Numbered from the stretch's first letter, positions 34,996 to 45,343 are shown. The stretch: 64,000 bases of DNA from Mycobacterium asiaticum (GCF_001673635.1 NZ_LZMH01000069.1:372001-436000); one strand, 5' to 3'. Numbers and translations are program-made. Notes: generated from the sequence alone by a model not told the origin.

Positions 34996-35964
34996 ATGAC
35001 GAAGGGAACAGCCGTGGACAGCGAAATGCACTCAGCGGTGGCTCCGCGCTGGCGGGGCAAGCCCGGACGCCTGGAAGTCTGGTACGCCACGTTCACCAAC
35101 CCGGCCACCCGCGCCGCCCTGTGGGTGCACTGCGAGACGGTCGCCCCCACCGCCGGCGAGCCCTACGCGCTCGGCTGGGCGACCTGGTTCCCGGCCGAGG
35201 GACCGCCGCGCACCGAGCGCTTCGGCCCCGAGCCCGTCCAGCCCGCGTCGGGGCCGGACTGGTTCCGCGCGGCGGGCGCGGTGGTGGGCCCGGAGAAGCT
35301 GAGCGGGCACGCGCGATCCATCGCCTGGGACCTGTCCTGGAAGGACACCGCGGCGCCGCTGTGGACGTTTCCGCGCCTGGCGTGGGAACGCGAGTTGCTT
35401 CCCGGTGCCCAGGTCGTGCTCGCTCCCACCGCTGACTTCACCGGCGCACTGACCATCGACGGCAGCACCGTTGCCGTCGACAACTGGCGCGGCAACGTCG
35501 CCCACATCTACGGGCACGGCAACGCCAAGCGCTGGGCCTGGGTGCACGCCGACCTCGGGGACGGCGATGTCCTGGAAGCCGTTGCCGCGGTGTCGCACAA
35601 GCCAGGGCTCAACCGCCTGTCACCGCTGGCGTTCATCCGCTTGCGCCTCGACGGAAAGGACTGGCCCACAAGCGGATTGCCGTCACTGCGGATGCGGACA
35701 ACGCTCGGCGTCCAGCACTGGCAGCTGGAGGGCCGCATCGGCCGCCGCGACGTGCTCATCCGCGTCGACCAGCCCCCGGAGCGGTGTGTGAGCCTGGAGT
35801 ACACCGACCCCGACGGCGGCAAGTGCGTATGCACCAACACCGAGCAGGCCGACGTCTACGTGGAGCTCGGTGACCGGCGGTGGGCCGTTCAGGGCACCGG
35901 TCACGCCGAAGTCGGCCTGCGCGGCGCCGACGCTCCCGCTGTCAATGAGAGGACACCACAATGA
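34996..35964 (+). CDS. Conserved lipocalin-like hypothetical protein (Rv0493c-like)
   Basis: 322 residues. All-beta appearance with many Trp residues ([56 protein letters not shown]). The [13 protein letters not shown] block, with Gly-His and Trp, resembles the AttH/carotenoid-hydratase-type or Svf1 lipocalin domain, so a lipid or isoprenoid ligand is possible but unproven. First of three overlapping genes: its stop overlaps the next ATG (35961-35964). Controlled, I infer, by the divergent FadR-type regulator. Confidence 0.75.
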   Translation: MTKGTAVDSEMHSAVAPRWRGKPGRLEVWYATFTNPATRAALWVHCETVAPTAGEPYALGWATWFPAEGPPRTERFGPEPVQPASGPDWFRAAGAVVGPEKLSGHARSIAWDLSWKDTAAPLWTFPRLAWERELLPGAQVVLAPTADFTGALTIDGSTVAVDNWRGNVAHIYGHGNAKRWAWVHADLGDGDVLEAVAAVSHKPGLNRLSPLAFIRLRLDGKDWPTSGLPSLRMRTTLGVQHWQLEGRIGRRDVLIRVDQPPERCVSLEYTDPDGGKCVCTNTEQADVYVELGDRRWAVQGTGHAEVGLRGADAPAVNERTPQ

Positions 35965-36302
35965 GTTTCGCTTTGGATCCACCGTTGCTGTTCGCCTCGG
36001 GGGTGCTCATCGAGCGCCATGTCCCGATGCAGCGCCGCGAGCTCGTCGAGGCGACCGTGATGGGCGTGTTCTTCGCCGGATCGTTCGGCCTCTACAACAA
36101 CGTGCCCGGGCTGGGCTTCCTGTGGCGCCCGTTCCGCGCCGAGAACGGCCGCGACTTCATGTGGAACAGCGGCGTTTTCGGCGTCGACACCGCGAAGGCG
36201 GAGTGGCCCCTGCACGCGGCGGCCGGCGGGATCTTCGCCACCTACCCGTTCTTCCTCAAGCTCGGCCGTGGCGTGGGGCGACTGCTGTCCGCGCGCTCAT
36301 GA
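35961..36302 (+). CDS. Small conserved protein (Rv0492A-like)
   Basis: 113 residues. One or two weakly hydrophobic segments: LVEATVMGVFFAGSFGLYNN and HAAAGGIFATYPFFLKLG. No known domain recognised. Both ends overlap neighbours by four bases (ATGA), so it is tied to the GMC oxidoreductase. It might be a small accessory or membrane subunit. Confidence 0.75.
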   Translation: MSFALDPPLLFASGVLIERHVPMQRRELVEATVMGVFFAGSFGLYNNVPGLGFLWRPFRAENGRDFMWNSGVFGVDTAKAEWPLHAAAGGIFATYPFFLKLGRGVGRLLSARS

Positions 36303-38167
36303 TCCGCTTGGCGGAACGAGCGACCGCTTCCTTCGGCACCGCGCTGCTTCCCGAGGAGCACGGCGGGCCCTCGCCCGAACAGTTCGTCGCACGCGTCGAC
36401 CGCTATCTCAACCGGATGCCGGCCACCTCCAGGCTGGCGGTGCGGACGGGGTTGATGTCGCTGGCGGCGGCGAGTTATCTCACCACTGGGCGCTCGATGG
36501 CCCGGCTGGATCCCGCCCGGCGCGCCCAGCTGCTGCACCGCATCGCCGGGCTGAGCCCCGACGCCGGGGCCGCCGTCGAGGGCATGAAGGTGATCGGACT
36601 GCTGGCCAACGGCGCGGACAGCTATTCGACCGAATTGCTCTCCCGCGCCCAGCGCGACGCCGTGGCCCGCCCGGACGCTGCGCTGGACGTCACCCCGTCA
36701 ACCGAGAGCGCCTCGGTCGTCACCACCGATGTGGTGATCGTAGGCTCCGGCGCCGGCGGCGCGATGGCGGCCCGCACCCTGGCCCGGGCCGGATTCGATG
36801 CCGTCGTCCTGGAAGAAGGCCGGCGCTGGACCGTCGAGGAGATCCGCACCACCCACCCCATGGACCGTTACGCCGGTTTGTACCGCGGCGCCGGCGCCAC
36901 CGTCGCGCTGGGCCGTCCGACGGTCGTGCTGCCCATGGGCCGAGCCGTCGGCGGCACCACGGTGGTCAATTCCGGGACCTGTTTCCGCCCGCCGCGCGAC
37001 GTGCAGCAACGGTGGCGCGACCGATTCGGGCTGGCCCTGGCCGACCCGGACCGATTCGGCGCCCACCTCGACGAGGTCGAGCACACGCTGCAGGTCGCGC
37101 CGGCCCGCCGCGACGTGATGGGCCGCAACGGCAACCTCCTGCTCGATGCCGCAACTTCGCTGGGCTGGCAGGCCGCACCCATTCCGCGTAACGCGCCGGG
37201 GTGTGCGGGCTGCTGTCAGTGCGCTCTCGGCTGCCCGCACAACGCCAAATACGGGGTCCATCTCAACGCGTTGCCGCAGGCGTGTGCCGCCGGCGCGCGC
37301 ATCATCTCCCAAGCCCGTGTCGAACGGGTGCTGGTTCAGGACGGGCGTGCTCGCGGGGTGCGCGCCCGTCGGCCGGACGGCACCGCGATCGACATCCTGG
37401 CCGACACCGTGGTGATCGCTGCGGGCGCCACCGAGACACCAATGCTGCTGCGGCGCAGCGGTCTTGGTAGGCATCCGCGACTGGGCCACAATCTGGCGCT
37501 GCACCCGGCGACGATGCTCGCCGGCCGCTTTGACGACGACGTCTACGCCTGGCGCGGCATCCTGCAAAGCGCGGCCGTGCACGAGTTCCACGAGTCCGAC
37601 GGCGTGCTGATCGAGGCCACTTCCACACCGCCGGGCATGGGTTCGATGGTGTTTCCCGGCTACGGCGCCGAACTGCTGGGCTGGCTGGACCGGGCCCCTC
37701 AGGTGGCGACCTTCGGCGCGATGGTGGCCGACGAGGGAGTCGGCTCGGTGTTGTCGCTGCGCGGCGAGACGCTGGTGCGCTACGACATCGCGCAGGGCGA
37801 TATCGCCAAGCTGCGGGTGGCGCTGGAGACCATCGGGAAGTTGCTGTTCGCCGCGGGTGCCGTGGAGGTGCTCACCGGTCTGCCCGGCGCGATGACGGTG
37901 CGGTCGATGCCCGAGCTGCGCGAGGTGCTGGCCCGCAGCAATCCGCGCAGCCTGCATCTGGCGGCCTTCCACCCGACCGGCACCGCGGCCGCCGGTTCCG
38001 ACGCGCAGGTGTGTCCGGTTGACGCGACGGGACGGTTGCGGGGTGTCGAGGGGGTGTGGGTGGCGGATGCGTCGGTGCTGCCCAGCTGCCCCGAGGTGAA
38101 TCCGCAGCTGTCCATCATGGCGATGGCGCTGGCGGTGGCCGAAGAGGTGGCGGGCAGCCTGAACTAG
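36299..38167 (+). CDS. GMC-family FAD oxidoreductase (Rv0492c-like)
   Basis: 622 residues from ATG 36299. An N-terminal 140-residue helical region resembles the gluconate-dehydrogenase-subunit/fatty-alcohol-oxidase preface. The FAD domain starts VVIVGSGAGGAMAARTLA near residue 143 and continues with MGRAVGGTTVVNSGTCFRPP. A cysteine patch CAGCCQCALGCPHNAKYG near residue 301 is typical of long-chain alcohol oxidase-type GMC enzymes. The C-terminus has the catalytic His in HLAAFHPTGTAAAGSD and the motif GVWVADASVLPSCPEVNPQL. It oxidises an alcohol, probably a long-chain or sterol-like one. Operon with the two preceding genes; four bases overlap convergent regX3. Confidence 0.88.
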   Translation: MIRLAERATASFGTALLPEEHGGPSPEQFVARVDRYLNRMPATSRLAVRTGLMSLAAASYLTTGRSMARLDPARRAQLLHRIAGLSPDAGAAVEGMKVIGLLANGADSYSTELLSRAQRDAVARPDAALDVTPSTESASVVTTDVVIVGSGAGGAMAARTLARAGFDAVVLEEGRRWTVEEIRTTHPMDRYAGLYRGAGATVALGRPTVVLPMGRAVGGTTVVNSGTCFRPPRDVQQRWRDRFGLALADPDRFGAHLDEVEHTLQVAPARRDVMGRNGNLLLDAATSLGWQAAPIPRNAPGCAGCCQCALGCPHNAKYGVHLNALPQACAAGARIISQARVERVLVQDGRARGVRARRPDGTAIDILADTVVIAAGATETPMLLRRSGLGRHPRLGHNLALHPATMLAGRFDDDVYAWRGILQSAAVHEFHESDGVLIEATSTPPGMGSMVFPGYGAELLGWLDRAPQVATFGAMVADEGVGSVLSLRGETLVRYDIAQGDIAKLRVALETIGKLLFAAGAVEVLTGLPGAMTVRSMPELREVLARSNPRSLHLAAFHPTGTAAAGSDAQVCPVDATGRLRGVEGVWVADASVLPSCPEVNPQLSIMAMALAVAEEVAGSLN

Positions 38168-38847
38168 CTCTCCAGCTTGTAGCCCAGTCCCCGCACCGTC
38201 ACCAAGTGCACCGGATTGGCCGGGTCCGCCTCGATCTTGGAGCGCAACCGCTTGACGTGTACGTCGAGGGTCTTGGTGTCGCCGACGTAGTCCGCCCCCC
38301 AGACCCGGTCGATCAACTGACCGCGGGTCAGTACTCGTCCGCTGTTGCGCATAAGGTATTCGAGTAGGTCGAACTCCTTGAGCGGCAACGTGATTGTGTC
38401 GCCGTTCACCGAGACGACGTGCCGCTCGACATCCATTCGGACCGGTCCGGACTCAAGCACTCCGTCGCTGATCTCCGAGTCGTCGTCACCGCCGCGGCGC
38501 AGCACGGCCCGGATCCGGGCGATCAACTCGCGCGCGGAGTAGGGCTTGGTGACGTAGTCGTCGGCGCCCAACTCCAGGCCGACCACCTTGTCGATCTCGC
38601 TATCGCGGGCGGTGACCATGATCACCGGCACACCCGAGCGGGCGCGCAGTTGCTTGCAAACGTCGGTGCCGGACATGCCCGGCAGCATCAGATCCAGCAG
38701 CACGATGTCGGCGCCGGCGCGGTCGAACTCGGCGAGCGCCGCGGGTCCGTCGGTCACCACCGTGGCCTCGAAACCCTCTTTACGCAGCAGAAATGCCAGC
38801 GGGTCCGCCAGCGACTCCTCGTCCTCCACGATCAATACGCTGGTCAT
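38164..38847 (-). CDS. regX3: Two-component response regulator RegX3
   Basis: 227 residues, same as M. tuberculosis. Receiver: SVLIVEDEESLADPL, phosphoacceptor Asp52 in DIVLLDLMLPG, and KPYSARELIARIRAVLRRG. OmpR/PhoB winged HTH from about residue 130: KEFDLLEYLMRNSGRVLTR followed by GQLIDRVWG and HVKRLRSKIE. It controls phosphate-starvation genes with SenX3. Its ATG shares one base with the senX3 stop (TAATG at 38845-38849), so the pair is directly coupled, without the repeats found there in M. tuberculosis. Confidence 0.97.
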   Translation of the reverse strand: MTSVLIVEDEESLADPLAFLLRKEGFEATVVTDGPAALAEFDRAGADIVLLDLMLPGMSGTDVCKQLRARSGVPVIMVTARDSEIDKVVGLELGADDYVTKPYSARELIARIRAVLRRGGDDDSEISDGVLESGPVRMDVERHVVSVNGDTITLPLKEFDLLEYLMRNSGRVLTRGQLIDRVWGADYVGDTKTLDVHVKRLRSKIEADPANPVHLVTVRGLGYKLES

Positions 38848-40088
38848 TATCGGCTCAGCTCTTCCTCTCGTTGTGGCCTGCCTGGCCTCTTCTCGCGGCT
38901 CAGCAGTTGCTCGGCTTGGTCGTTGTCCTCTTGCGGCGGCGTCGACGCCTGCCCGGCGGCCGGAATGGACAGCGTGAACGTCGATCCGGTCCCGGGCTTG
39001 CTCCAGACCCCGATGCTGCCGCCGTGGTTGGCCGCGACATGCTTGACGATCGCCAGCCCCAGCCCACTTCCGCCGGTGGCGCGCGAGCGCGCCTTGTCGC
39101 CGCGGAAGAAGCGCTCGAAGACGCGCTCCTGGTCCTCCAGGGCGATTCCGATGCCCCGGTCGGTGACGGCGATCTCGACGTTGTCACCGCGCCGGCGACG
39201 GCTGATCGAGACCAGTGAGCCGCGCGGCGAATAGGCGATCGCGTTGGACACCAGATTGGCCAAAGCGGTGACCAGCAGGGTTTGGTCCCCCGGCACCTGC
39301 AGTCCGCTCGGGTCGTCGGTCCGGACCTCGATCTCGGCGTTCTCGGCGGCCACCTTGTGCCGCGCAATCGCTTCGGACACGACGGTGTCGATATCGACGT
39401 CGGTCACGTTGGACAGTCGCTCAGCGCCCTGCAGCCGGGACAGCTCGATCAGCTCGGCGACCATGTCGCCCAAGCGATTGGCCTCGATCAGCACCTTCTC
39501 GGCAAACCGGCGCACGGTCTCGGAGTCGTCGGTGGAGGCCAGCAGGGCCTCGGCAAGCAAGGCCATCGCACCGACCGGCGTCTTGAGCTCGTGACTGACA
39601 TTGGCGACGAAGTCGCGCCGCGTCGCCTCCATCCGGGCGTAATCGGACTGGTCATGGACGAACACCACCGCGAACCGGCGGTCCTCCTCGCTGAGCAACC
39701 GGGCATGGCCGTGCACCAACAGCCCTGACCGGCCGGCGGAACGCTTGGCCGGCGCGAGGTCGAACTCGACGTCCTCCCCGCCCAGAGCTTGCTGGGCGGC
39801 CCGCCAGGCCTCGTCGTCGAGCTGCCGGTCGCGCACCAGACCGAGCTCCTTCGCCCGGTTGTTGAGGTAGACGACGTCGCGGTGGGTATCCACCACCGCC
39901 GCCCCCATGGGCATCAACGCGACGATCTGCTGCAGCATCTGGGCGATGGTGATCCCGGTCCATTCGGTGGCCACTCGCTGGCGCCGTTGCCCCACCCGGC
40001 CTGACAGCCGGACACCCGCTGCCACACCCGCGGCCAATGCCAGCGTGGACAGAACCCCGGCCAGCAACAGTGCCGAGAACACAGTCAC
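38847..40088 (-). CDS. senX3: Sensor histidine kinase SenX3
   Basis: 413 residues. N-terminal membrane helix ([20 protein letters not shown]), PAS domain (about 45-150), HisKA with phospho-His166 in [20 protein letters not shown], and HATPase with [13 protein letters not shown] (N box), [20 protein letters not shown] (G1/F) and [11 protein letters not shown] (G2). Kinase/phosphatase for RegX3, responding to phosphate through the Pst system. A PHO-box-like repeat lies in the 135-base leader region. Confidence 0.97.
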   Translation of the reverse strand: MTVFSALLLAGVLSTLALAAGVAAGVRLSGRVGQRRQRVATEWTGITIAQMLQQIVALMPMGAAVVDTHRDVVYLNNRAKELGLVRDRQLDDEAWRAAQQALGGEDVEFDLAPAKRSAGRSGLLVHGHARLLSEEDRRFAVVFVHDQSDYARMEATRRDFVANVSHELKTPVGAMALLAEALLASTDDSETVRRFAEKVLIEANRLGDMVAELIELSRLQGAERLSNVTDVDIDTVVSEAIARHKVAAENAEIEVRTDDPSGLQVPGDQTLLVTALANLVSNAIAYSPRGSLVSISRRRRGDNVEIAVTDRGIGIALEDQERVFERFFRGDKARSRATGGSGLGLAIVKHVAANHGGSIGVWSKPGTGSTFTLSIPAAGQASTPPQEDNDQAEQLLSREKRPGRPQREEELSR

Positions 40089-40181
40089 ACCAGAAATCCT
40101 ACAAATCAGGTGAACGGTGCCCTAGCGGAGCGCGGCCAAAATCGTACAAGTCACATGCTCCGCCACAGGTGTTCGGCTGCA

Positions 40182-40199
40182 GTTCACGCGGCGTTTAGC
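40182..40199. promoter_or_regulatory. PHO-box-like direct repeat upstream of senX3
   Basis: GTTCACG (40182-40188) and GTTTAGC (40193-40199), 11 bp apart, imitate the paired GTTCAC half-sites bound by RegX3/PhoB-type regulators. They lie between gpm1 and senX3. Confidence 0.35.
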
Positions 40200-40223
40200 A
40201 ACCGGCCGCGTGCGCGCCCCAAA

Positions 40224-40979
40224 TCACCCTTTCGCGGCGCCCTGGCCGGCCACCGCGGCGGCTCCGGCCTCGGCCGCTTCCGGGTCCAGATAGGTCCCAC
40301 CAGGCACGACCGGCCGCAAATCGGCGTCCAGGTCGTAGCGCAGCGGGATTCCGGTCGGGATGTTCAGTCCGACGACGTCGTCATCGGACATCCCGTCCAG
40401 GTACTTGACCAGCGCACGCAGCGAATTTCCGTGGGCCGCGATCAGCACCGTCTTCCCGATGCGCAGATCCGGCACGATGACGTCGGTGTAGTACGGCAAA
40501 AAGCGCGCGACCACGTCGGCCAGGCACTCGGTCAGCGGGCCGCCGTTGATGTTGGCGTAGCGCGGGTCGGTGTCCTGGCTGAATTCGCTGCCCCGCTCGA
40601 TCTCCGGCGGCGGGGTGTCGTAGCTGCGTCGCCACGCCATGAACTGTTCTTCGCCGTACTTTTCCTTGGTCTTGGCCTTGTCCAAGCCCTGCAACGCCCC
40701 GTAATGGCGTTCGTTGAGCCGCCAGCTGCGGTGCACCGGAATCCACAGCCGGTCCGCGGCGTCCAGAGCCAGGTGCGCGGTGCTGATCGCGCGCCGCAGC
40801 AGCGAGGTGTAGAGCACATCGGGCAGCAGGTTTTGCTCAGCCAGCAGTTCCCCGCCTCGCACCGCCTCGGCGCGGCCCTTTTCGGTCAGGCCGACGTCGA
40901 CCCAACCGGTGAACAGATTGCGGGCATTCCAGTCGCTTTCGCCGTGGCGCAGCAGCACCAACGTGCCAATGTCTCCCAT
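40224..40979 (-). CDS. gpm1: 2,3-bisphosphoglycerate-dependent phosphoglycerate mutase
   Basis: 251 residues. Interconverts 3- and 2-phosphoglycerate in glycolysis. [20 protein letters not shown] holds the phospho-His (about residue 12), [14 protein letters not shown] the arginines, [16 protein letters not shown] the Glu/Arg region, and [17 protein letters not shown] the second catalytic His. A poorly conserved Ala/Gly tail closes the protein. Upstream of senX3 on the same strand, as in M. tuberculosis. Confidence 0.96.
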   Translation of the reverse strand: MGDIGTLVLLRHGESDWNARNLFTGWVDVGLTEKGRAEAVRGGELLAEQNLLPDVLYTSLLRRAISTAHLALDAADRLWIPVHRSWRLNERHYGALQGLDKAKTKEKYGEEQFMAWRRSYDTPPPEIERGSEFSQDTDPRYANINGGPLTECLADVVARFLPYYTDVIVPDLRIGKTVLIAAHGNSLRALVKYLDGMSDDDVVGLNIPTGIPLRYDLDADLRPVVPGGTYLDPEAAEAGAAAVAGQGAAKG

Positions 40980-41073
40980 GCGGGAAAGTCTCTCACGCTC
41001 ACCGAGGGTGGGGCTTATGGAGGAGTTCGGGCCGGTTCACGTACCGCACGCCCACGCCCGACGGGTTAATCCT

Positions 41074-41217
41074 CGACTTCGGAAATTGCTCGACTCTGCC
41101 CCGCAAGCGGGAGGTGCCCCCACCTCATCGCGCTTCGCGCTCTGCATCGTCGTCTTCGGAAATTTGCTCGACTCCTCCTCATCGCGCTTCGCGCTCTGCA
41201 TCGTCGTCTTCGGAAAT
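41074..41217. repeat. Roughly 54-bp repeat at the 3' end of the YbjN-like gene (ETR-C position)
   Basis: A 41-bp stretch beginning CCTCATCGCGCTTCGCGCTC is present at 41123-41163 and exactly again at 41177-41217, a period of 54 bp. A degenerate third piece (GACTTCGGAAATTGCTCGAC) is at 41075-41094. The right copy encodes the gene's C-terminus and stop; the left copy is downstream of the stop. M. tuberculosis carries the ETR-C VNTR (58-bp units) at this gene end, as I remember it. Confidence 0.88.
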
Positions 41218-41700
41218 CAGATGCGCGAAGGCCTCGAGGTTCTTCAGCGACTCGCCGCGGGACACCCGCCAGTCCCACTCTTTCTGGATTGACGAGAGAA
41301 AACCCAACTCCAGCAACGTATTGAAGTCCGAGTCGACGGCTTCGAGCACCTGCCCCAGCACCCGGTCGATCTCGTCGGCGTCAACGGAAGCCAGCGACAT
41401 CCGCCCGACCAGGTAGATGTCGCCGACATTGTCCAGGGTGTAGGCGACCCCGTAGAGCCGGCGGTTGCGCTTGAGCAGGAACCGATACACGCCTTCGTGG
41501 TTTTCGTCGGGCTTGCGGCACACGAACGCCTCAACCCGCACCGAATGCTCCCCGATGCTCAGGATGGTGTTCGTCTTCAACCGGCGCTCGCCAGGTAACT
41601 CCACGATGATGCCCGGCAGCCCGCCGCGCGCCCCGGCGTGCTTCGAATACCGCAGATCGCTGGCCCGCAGCGCGTCCTCGATCACCTGCTCGACGCTCAT
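41179..41700 (-). CDS. YbjN-domain protein (Rv0487-like)
   Basis: 173 residues. The fold resembles type III secretion chaperones/Ybj[58 protein letters not shown] and [10 protein letters not shown]. The C-terminus ([13 protein letters not shown]) lies inside the repeat unit. Its ATG overlaps the mshA stop by four bases, so it is co-translated with mycothiol synthesis gene mshA. Function unknown, possibly protein-protein regulation. Confidence 0.85.
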   Translation of the reverse strand: MSVEQVIEDALRASDLRYSKHAGARGGLPGIIVELPGERRLKTNTILSIGEHSVRVEAFVCRKPDENHEGVYRFLLKRNRRLYGVAYTLDNVGDIYLVGRMSLASVDADEIDRVLGQVLEAVDSDFNTLLELGFLSSIQKEWDWRVSRGESLKNLEAFAHLISEDDDAEREAR

Positions 41701-43028
41701 GCGCCCACCCCGCGACGCGCCGTCCAGCGGCGGGGCTTGCGCTTGGCAGTGAGATCACGGAGATCGCGCACCCGGCGCTGCCGGCCAGCGGTGAAGTCAC
41801 CGATCGCACGCCGATAGCTGGCCAGCAATGCGTCGGTGGTGTTCTCCCAGGAGAATGTGGCCGCGTGCTTGGCCGCGGCGCGGCTCATCGCCCAGCCTTG
41901 CGGGCCGGCGCCGATGCGCAACAGGTGGTCGATGGCGTCGGCCCACTGTCCGACATCGTGGCCGGACACCAGCGTGCCGGTGACGCCGTCGCGCACCGCC
42001 ACCGGCAGCCCGCCGACCGCGGCCGCCACCACGGGCGTACCGCAGGCCTGCGCCTCGACCGCGACCAGGCCGAACGACTCCGAATAACTCGGCACCGCGA
42101 CCAGGTCGGCAGCGTGGAACAGGGTCGCCAACTCAGAGCGGGACTGTGGGGGAAGGAACGTCACCCGTTCGGCGATGCCGAGCTCGTCGGCCAGGCGCGC
42201 CAGCCCGTCCGGCGAGGCCAGCCCGCTGCCTGACGGGCCCCCGGCGACGATGATCCGCACACCAGGCAGTCTCGCCGCCGCGCGCAACACGATGTCGGGC
42301 GCTTTGAGCGGTTGGATCCGTCCGACGAACGCCACCACCGGCTCGTCCACCGCCAGCCCGAGGGCGTGCCGGGCCGCCGTTCGGTCGCCGGGTGAGAAGA
42401 CGTTCAGGTCGACTCCGGGGTGCACCACATCGATGCGCGACGGATCCGCGTGATGCAACGAAATCAACTGGCGTGCTTCGTCTTCGGTGTTGACGATCAA
42501 CCGGTCAGCCTCATCGACGACCTGCTGTTCGCCGATCGTGCGCATCGGCGGCTCGGCCGTGTCACCCTCGGCCAGGGTGGCGTTCTTGACCGCGGCCAGC
42601 GTGTGCGCGGTATGCACCAGCGGTACCGCCCACCGGTCCCGCGCCAGCCAACCGACCTGTCCGGACAGCCAGTAGTGGGAGTGCACGATGTCGTAGTAGC
42701 CCGGCTCGTGCGCGGCTTCCGCGCGCAGCACACCGGCGGCGAAGGCACACAGCTGAGTCGGCAGGTCGTATTTGTCCAAGCCCTCGAACGGCCCCGCCAC
42801 CACGTTGCGCACCAGCACGCCGGGCTCGACGTGCACGATCGACGGGTCGGTCGATGCGGTGGCTCGGGTGAAGATCTCCACCTCGATGCCGCGCCGGGCC
42901 AGATGCAGCGCGCTCTGCAGCACGTAGACGTTCATTCCGCCGGCATCGCCGGTGCCGGGCTGCGCCAAAGGCGACGTGTGTACCGCTAACAGGGCAACCC
43001 GACGGGGATCGTCACCGGCATAACGCAC
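41697..43028 (-). CDS. mshA: D-inositol-3-phosphate glycosyltransferase (MshA)
   Basis: 443 residues. First step of mycothiol synthesis: transfers GlcNAc from UDP-GlcNAc to 1L-myo-inositol-1-phosphate. [19 protein letters not shown] is the acceptor loop, [20 protein letters not shown] opens the donor domain, and [20 protein letters not shown] holds the E-x7-E donor site. Slightly shorter than the 480-residue M. tuberculosis annotation, mainly at the N-terminus. Cytoplasmic. Confidence 0.95.
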   Translation of the reverse strand: MRYAGDDPRRVALLAVHTSPLAQPGTGDAGGMNVYVLQSALHLARRGIEVEIFTRATASTDPSIVHVEPGVLVRNVVAGPFEGLDKYDLPTQLCAFAAGVLRAEAAHEPGYYDIVHSHYWLSGQVGWLARDRWAVPLVHTAHTLAAVKNATLAEGDTAEPPMRTIGEQQVVDEADRLIVNTEDEARQLISLHHADPSRIDVVHPGVDLNVFSPGDRTAARHALGLAVDEPVVAFVGRIQPLKAPDIVLRAAARLPGVRIIVAGGPSGSGLASPDGLARLADELGIAERVTFLPPQSRSELATLFHAADLVAVPSYSESFGLVAVEAQACGTPVVAAAVGGLPVAVRDGVTGTLVSGHDVGQWADAIDHLLRIGAGPQGWAMSRAAAKHAATFSWENTTDALLASYRRAIGDFTAGRQRRVRDLRDLTAKRKPRRWTARRGVGA

Positions 43029-43082
43029 ACTGTCATCTTTACAGGACGCGCCGATGCGACCCGTCGCGAGCAGGTCACGGCG

Positions 43083-44399
43083 CTACTTGGCGATTGCCTC
43101 CGGTTCGGCGTCGGCCGCCCGGCTGCCGATCACGCCGGACCTGCGCATCGCGCTCAGCGGGTCGGCATACAGGCTGTCCAGCGAGGTGATGCCGGCGCCC
43201 GCTTCCTGCACCCGGTTGCCGAAGGCGGTGACGCGGATATCCCGCGGCGACAGCACCGAGCGGGCCGCGAAGGCCGCCTCGACGTCCTGCATTGCCTCCG
43301 GATACTCGGTGAACGCCTGCCCGCCGACCACCAACTCGTCCGGGTTGAGCAGGTCGCGCAGCAAGGCGACAGCCTCGCCCAGCACCCGGGCACGTTCGGT
43401 CAGCAGTTCCTTGGCCTGTTGGTTGCCGGACCGGGCCAGCCGCAGCAGGTCGGTGGTCGCGGCGGTCGAGGCACCAGCGCGATTGCTGGGGGCGACGCCG
43501 GGCAGGATCCGCAGCCGTCGGGCGGCCGCCAGCACCGCCTCGTCGCTGACGGTGGATTCCAATTGACCGGTACCGCCCAACAATTCGGATTGCACCGGCA
43601 GCGCGGCAATGGTGCCCGGACCGCTGGCCGGGCAGTGCACCCGTCCGCCGATCACCAGCGCGTAGCCCACCGTCTCACGCGCATACACATACAGGCTGGT
43701 CGAGGAACCGGGGGCGAACCGCCGCATGCCGAGCAACAGTTCGGCACCGGCCATTGCGTCGACATGGGACGCGACCGACACCGGCAGGCCGAGCGCGTCG
43801 GCCAGCACCGGGCCGACCGGAGCCTGCTTCCAACCCAGCCGCGAATGGTCGACCAAGCCGTTGGCGCTGTCGACGGTGCCACCGATCGACACCCCGACCC
43901 ACAGCGCCCGCCGCCGGTGCCAACGCTGCAGATAGCGGCTGGCACTGTGCGCGAGCGAAGCCAGCGCCGGGCCCGCGGCGTTGAGCGGCGTCGGAGTTTC
44001 GACGGTGTCCAGCGTGCGCCCGAACAGGTCGGTGGCCACGATGCTGGTGGTTCGCGCGCCGATGTGGATGCCGAGCGTGATGAACGGCTCGTGGTTGACC
44101 TCGACCGGGACGCGGGGACGTCCGATCGCCCCCGACACCGCGAGGTCGGCGCGCTCGCGCAGCAGTCCGGCCTCCAGCAAAGCGATGACCTGCCGGTTCA
44201 CCGTCGCGATGCTCAGCGAGGTGACGTTGGCGATGACGTCGCGTCCGACCGGTCCGCGCAACCGTACGGCGCGGAAGACCGAAGCCGCCGCCGAGTCGGA
44301 GAGGTGCAGCGCCGGCGGCACGATCTGGCGATACGACCGCAGCGGTCCCTTAGCGCCGTGGCGGCTGTGTGATTGGTGGGTGAGAGTAGTTGAGTGCAC
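43083..44399 (-). CDS. ROK-family transcriptional regulator (Rv0485-like)
   Basis: 438 residues from GTG 44399, the size I recall for Rv0485; a longer reading is rejected. An N-terminal winged HTH (VIANVTSLSIATVNRQVIAL) is followed by two ROK domains with GIHIGARTTSIVATDLFG and VGVSIGGTVDSANGLV. The ROK zinc-binding cysteine triad is absent or degraded, as in regulators rather than kinases. Rv0485 has been described as a regulator of pe/ppe genes and virulence. Divergent from the SDR gene at 44582. Confidence 0.88.
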   Translation of the reverse strand: MHSTTLTHQSHSRHGAKGPLRSYRQIVPPALHLSDSAAASVFRAVRLRGPVGRDVIANVTSLSIATVNRQVIALLEAGLLRERADLAVSGAIGRPRVPVEVNHEPFITLGIHIGARTTSIVATDLFGRTLDTVETPTPLNAAGPALASLAHSASRYLQRWHRRRALWVGVSIGGTVDSANGLVDHSRLGWKQAPVGPVLADALGLPVSVASHVDAMAGAELLLGMRRFAPGSSTSLYVYARETVGYALVIGGRVHCPASGPGTIAALPVQSELLGGTGQLESTVSDEAVLAAARRLRILPGVAPSNRAGASTAATTDLLRLARSGNQQAKELLTERARVLGEAVALLRDLLNPDELVVGGQAFTEYPEAMQDVEAAFAARSVLSPRDIRVTAFGNRVQEAGAGITSLDSLYADPLSAMRRSGVIGSRAADAEPEAIAK

Positions 44400-44568
44400 T
44401 GGCAGTCCTTGTCCGAGTTCCGATGGCCGGGTCCCTGGCCACACCCGAGACTTGCGTCAGTTCAGGCGCGGCAAAGTGCGCGACAACAACACGCGCCCGC
44501 GCAGAGACACGCGGTCGTCGTGTGGAACGTGACGGTGCAGTACACACCGGAAAATTTAGCACGTTTAT

Positions 44569-44582
44569 TAGAGTTGTCTCGG
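44569..44582 (+). promoter_or_regulatory. Candidate leaderless promoter of the SDR gene
   Basis: TAGAGT (44569-44574, TANNNT form) is seven bases upstream of the GTG start at 44582. This arrangement gives leaderless mRNAs in mycobacteria. No Shine-Dalgarno sequence is visible. Confidence 0.4.
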
Positions 44583-45343
44583 TGAGACCTTCCGAAAGCC
44601 GAAATCGAGTAGCGGTGGTAACCGGGGCCAGCTCGGGCATCGGCGAAGCAACTGCGAAAACCCTTGCTACAAAAGGATTTCACGTCATCGCAGTGGCCCG
44701 TCGGGCGGACCGGATCAATGCGCTGGCAGCAGAGATCGGCGGCAGCCCGATTGTGGCCGATGTCACAAAAGACGAGGACGTGGCCGCGCTGGCCCAGGGA
44801 TTGGACCGGGTAGATGTGCTGGTCAACAACGCCGGCGGGGCCCGGGGGCTGGCGCCGGTGGCCGACGCCGACATGGAGCACTGGCGGTGGATGTGGGAGA
44901 CGAACGTGCTGGGCACCCTGCGGGTGACCCGCGCGCTGCTACCAAAGCTGATCGATTCCGGCGACGGCCTCATCGTCACCGTGACTTCCATTGCCGCGCT
45001 TGAGATTTACGACGGAGGGGCCGGCTACACGGCGGCTAAACACGCGCAGGGAGCGCTGCACCGCACGCTGCGCGGCGAGCTGCTGGGCAAGCCGGTACGC
45101 CTCACCGAGGTTGCTCCGGGCGCTGTCGAGACCGAGTTTTCGCTGGTTCGCTTCGACGGCGATCAGCAGCGCGCGGAGGCCGTTTACACCGGCATGACGC
45201 CGCTGGTGGCAAACGACGTGGCTGAGGTGATCGGCTTCGTGGCCTCGAGGCCGCCGCACGTCAACCTCGACCAGATCATCATCCGGCCGCGCGATCAGGC
45301 CTCAGCGACCCGTCGGTTCAACCACCTGGACGAGAAGAGCTAG
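44582..45343 (+). CDS. Short-chain dehydrogenase/reductase (Rv0484c-like)
   Basis: 253 residues from GTG 44582. Classical [23 protein letters not shown] (NADP loop), [32 protein letters not shown] (catalytic Ser, Tyr) with AAKHAQGAL (Lys of YxxxK). Cytoplasmic oxidoreductase of unknown substrate. Its 3' end overlaps convergent lprQ by 26 bases. Confidence 0.92.
   Translation: MRPSESRNRVAVVTGASSGIGEATAKTLATKGFHVIAVARRADRINALAAEIGGSPIVADVTKDEDVAALAQGLDRVDVLVNNAGGARGLAPVADADMEHWRWMWETNVLGTLRVTRALLPKLIDSGDGLIVTVTSIAALEIYDGGAGYTAAKHAQGALHRTLRGELLGKPVRLTEVAPGAVETEFSLVRFDGDQQRAEAVYTGMTPLVANDVAEVIGFVASRPPHVNLDQIIIRPRDQASATRRFNHLDEKS

Noticed and set aside
41074-41217. Possible CRISPR array
   Set aside because: Only two exact copies, no spacers of constant length and no cas genes; the copies extend into a coding region, as in a VNTR.
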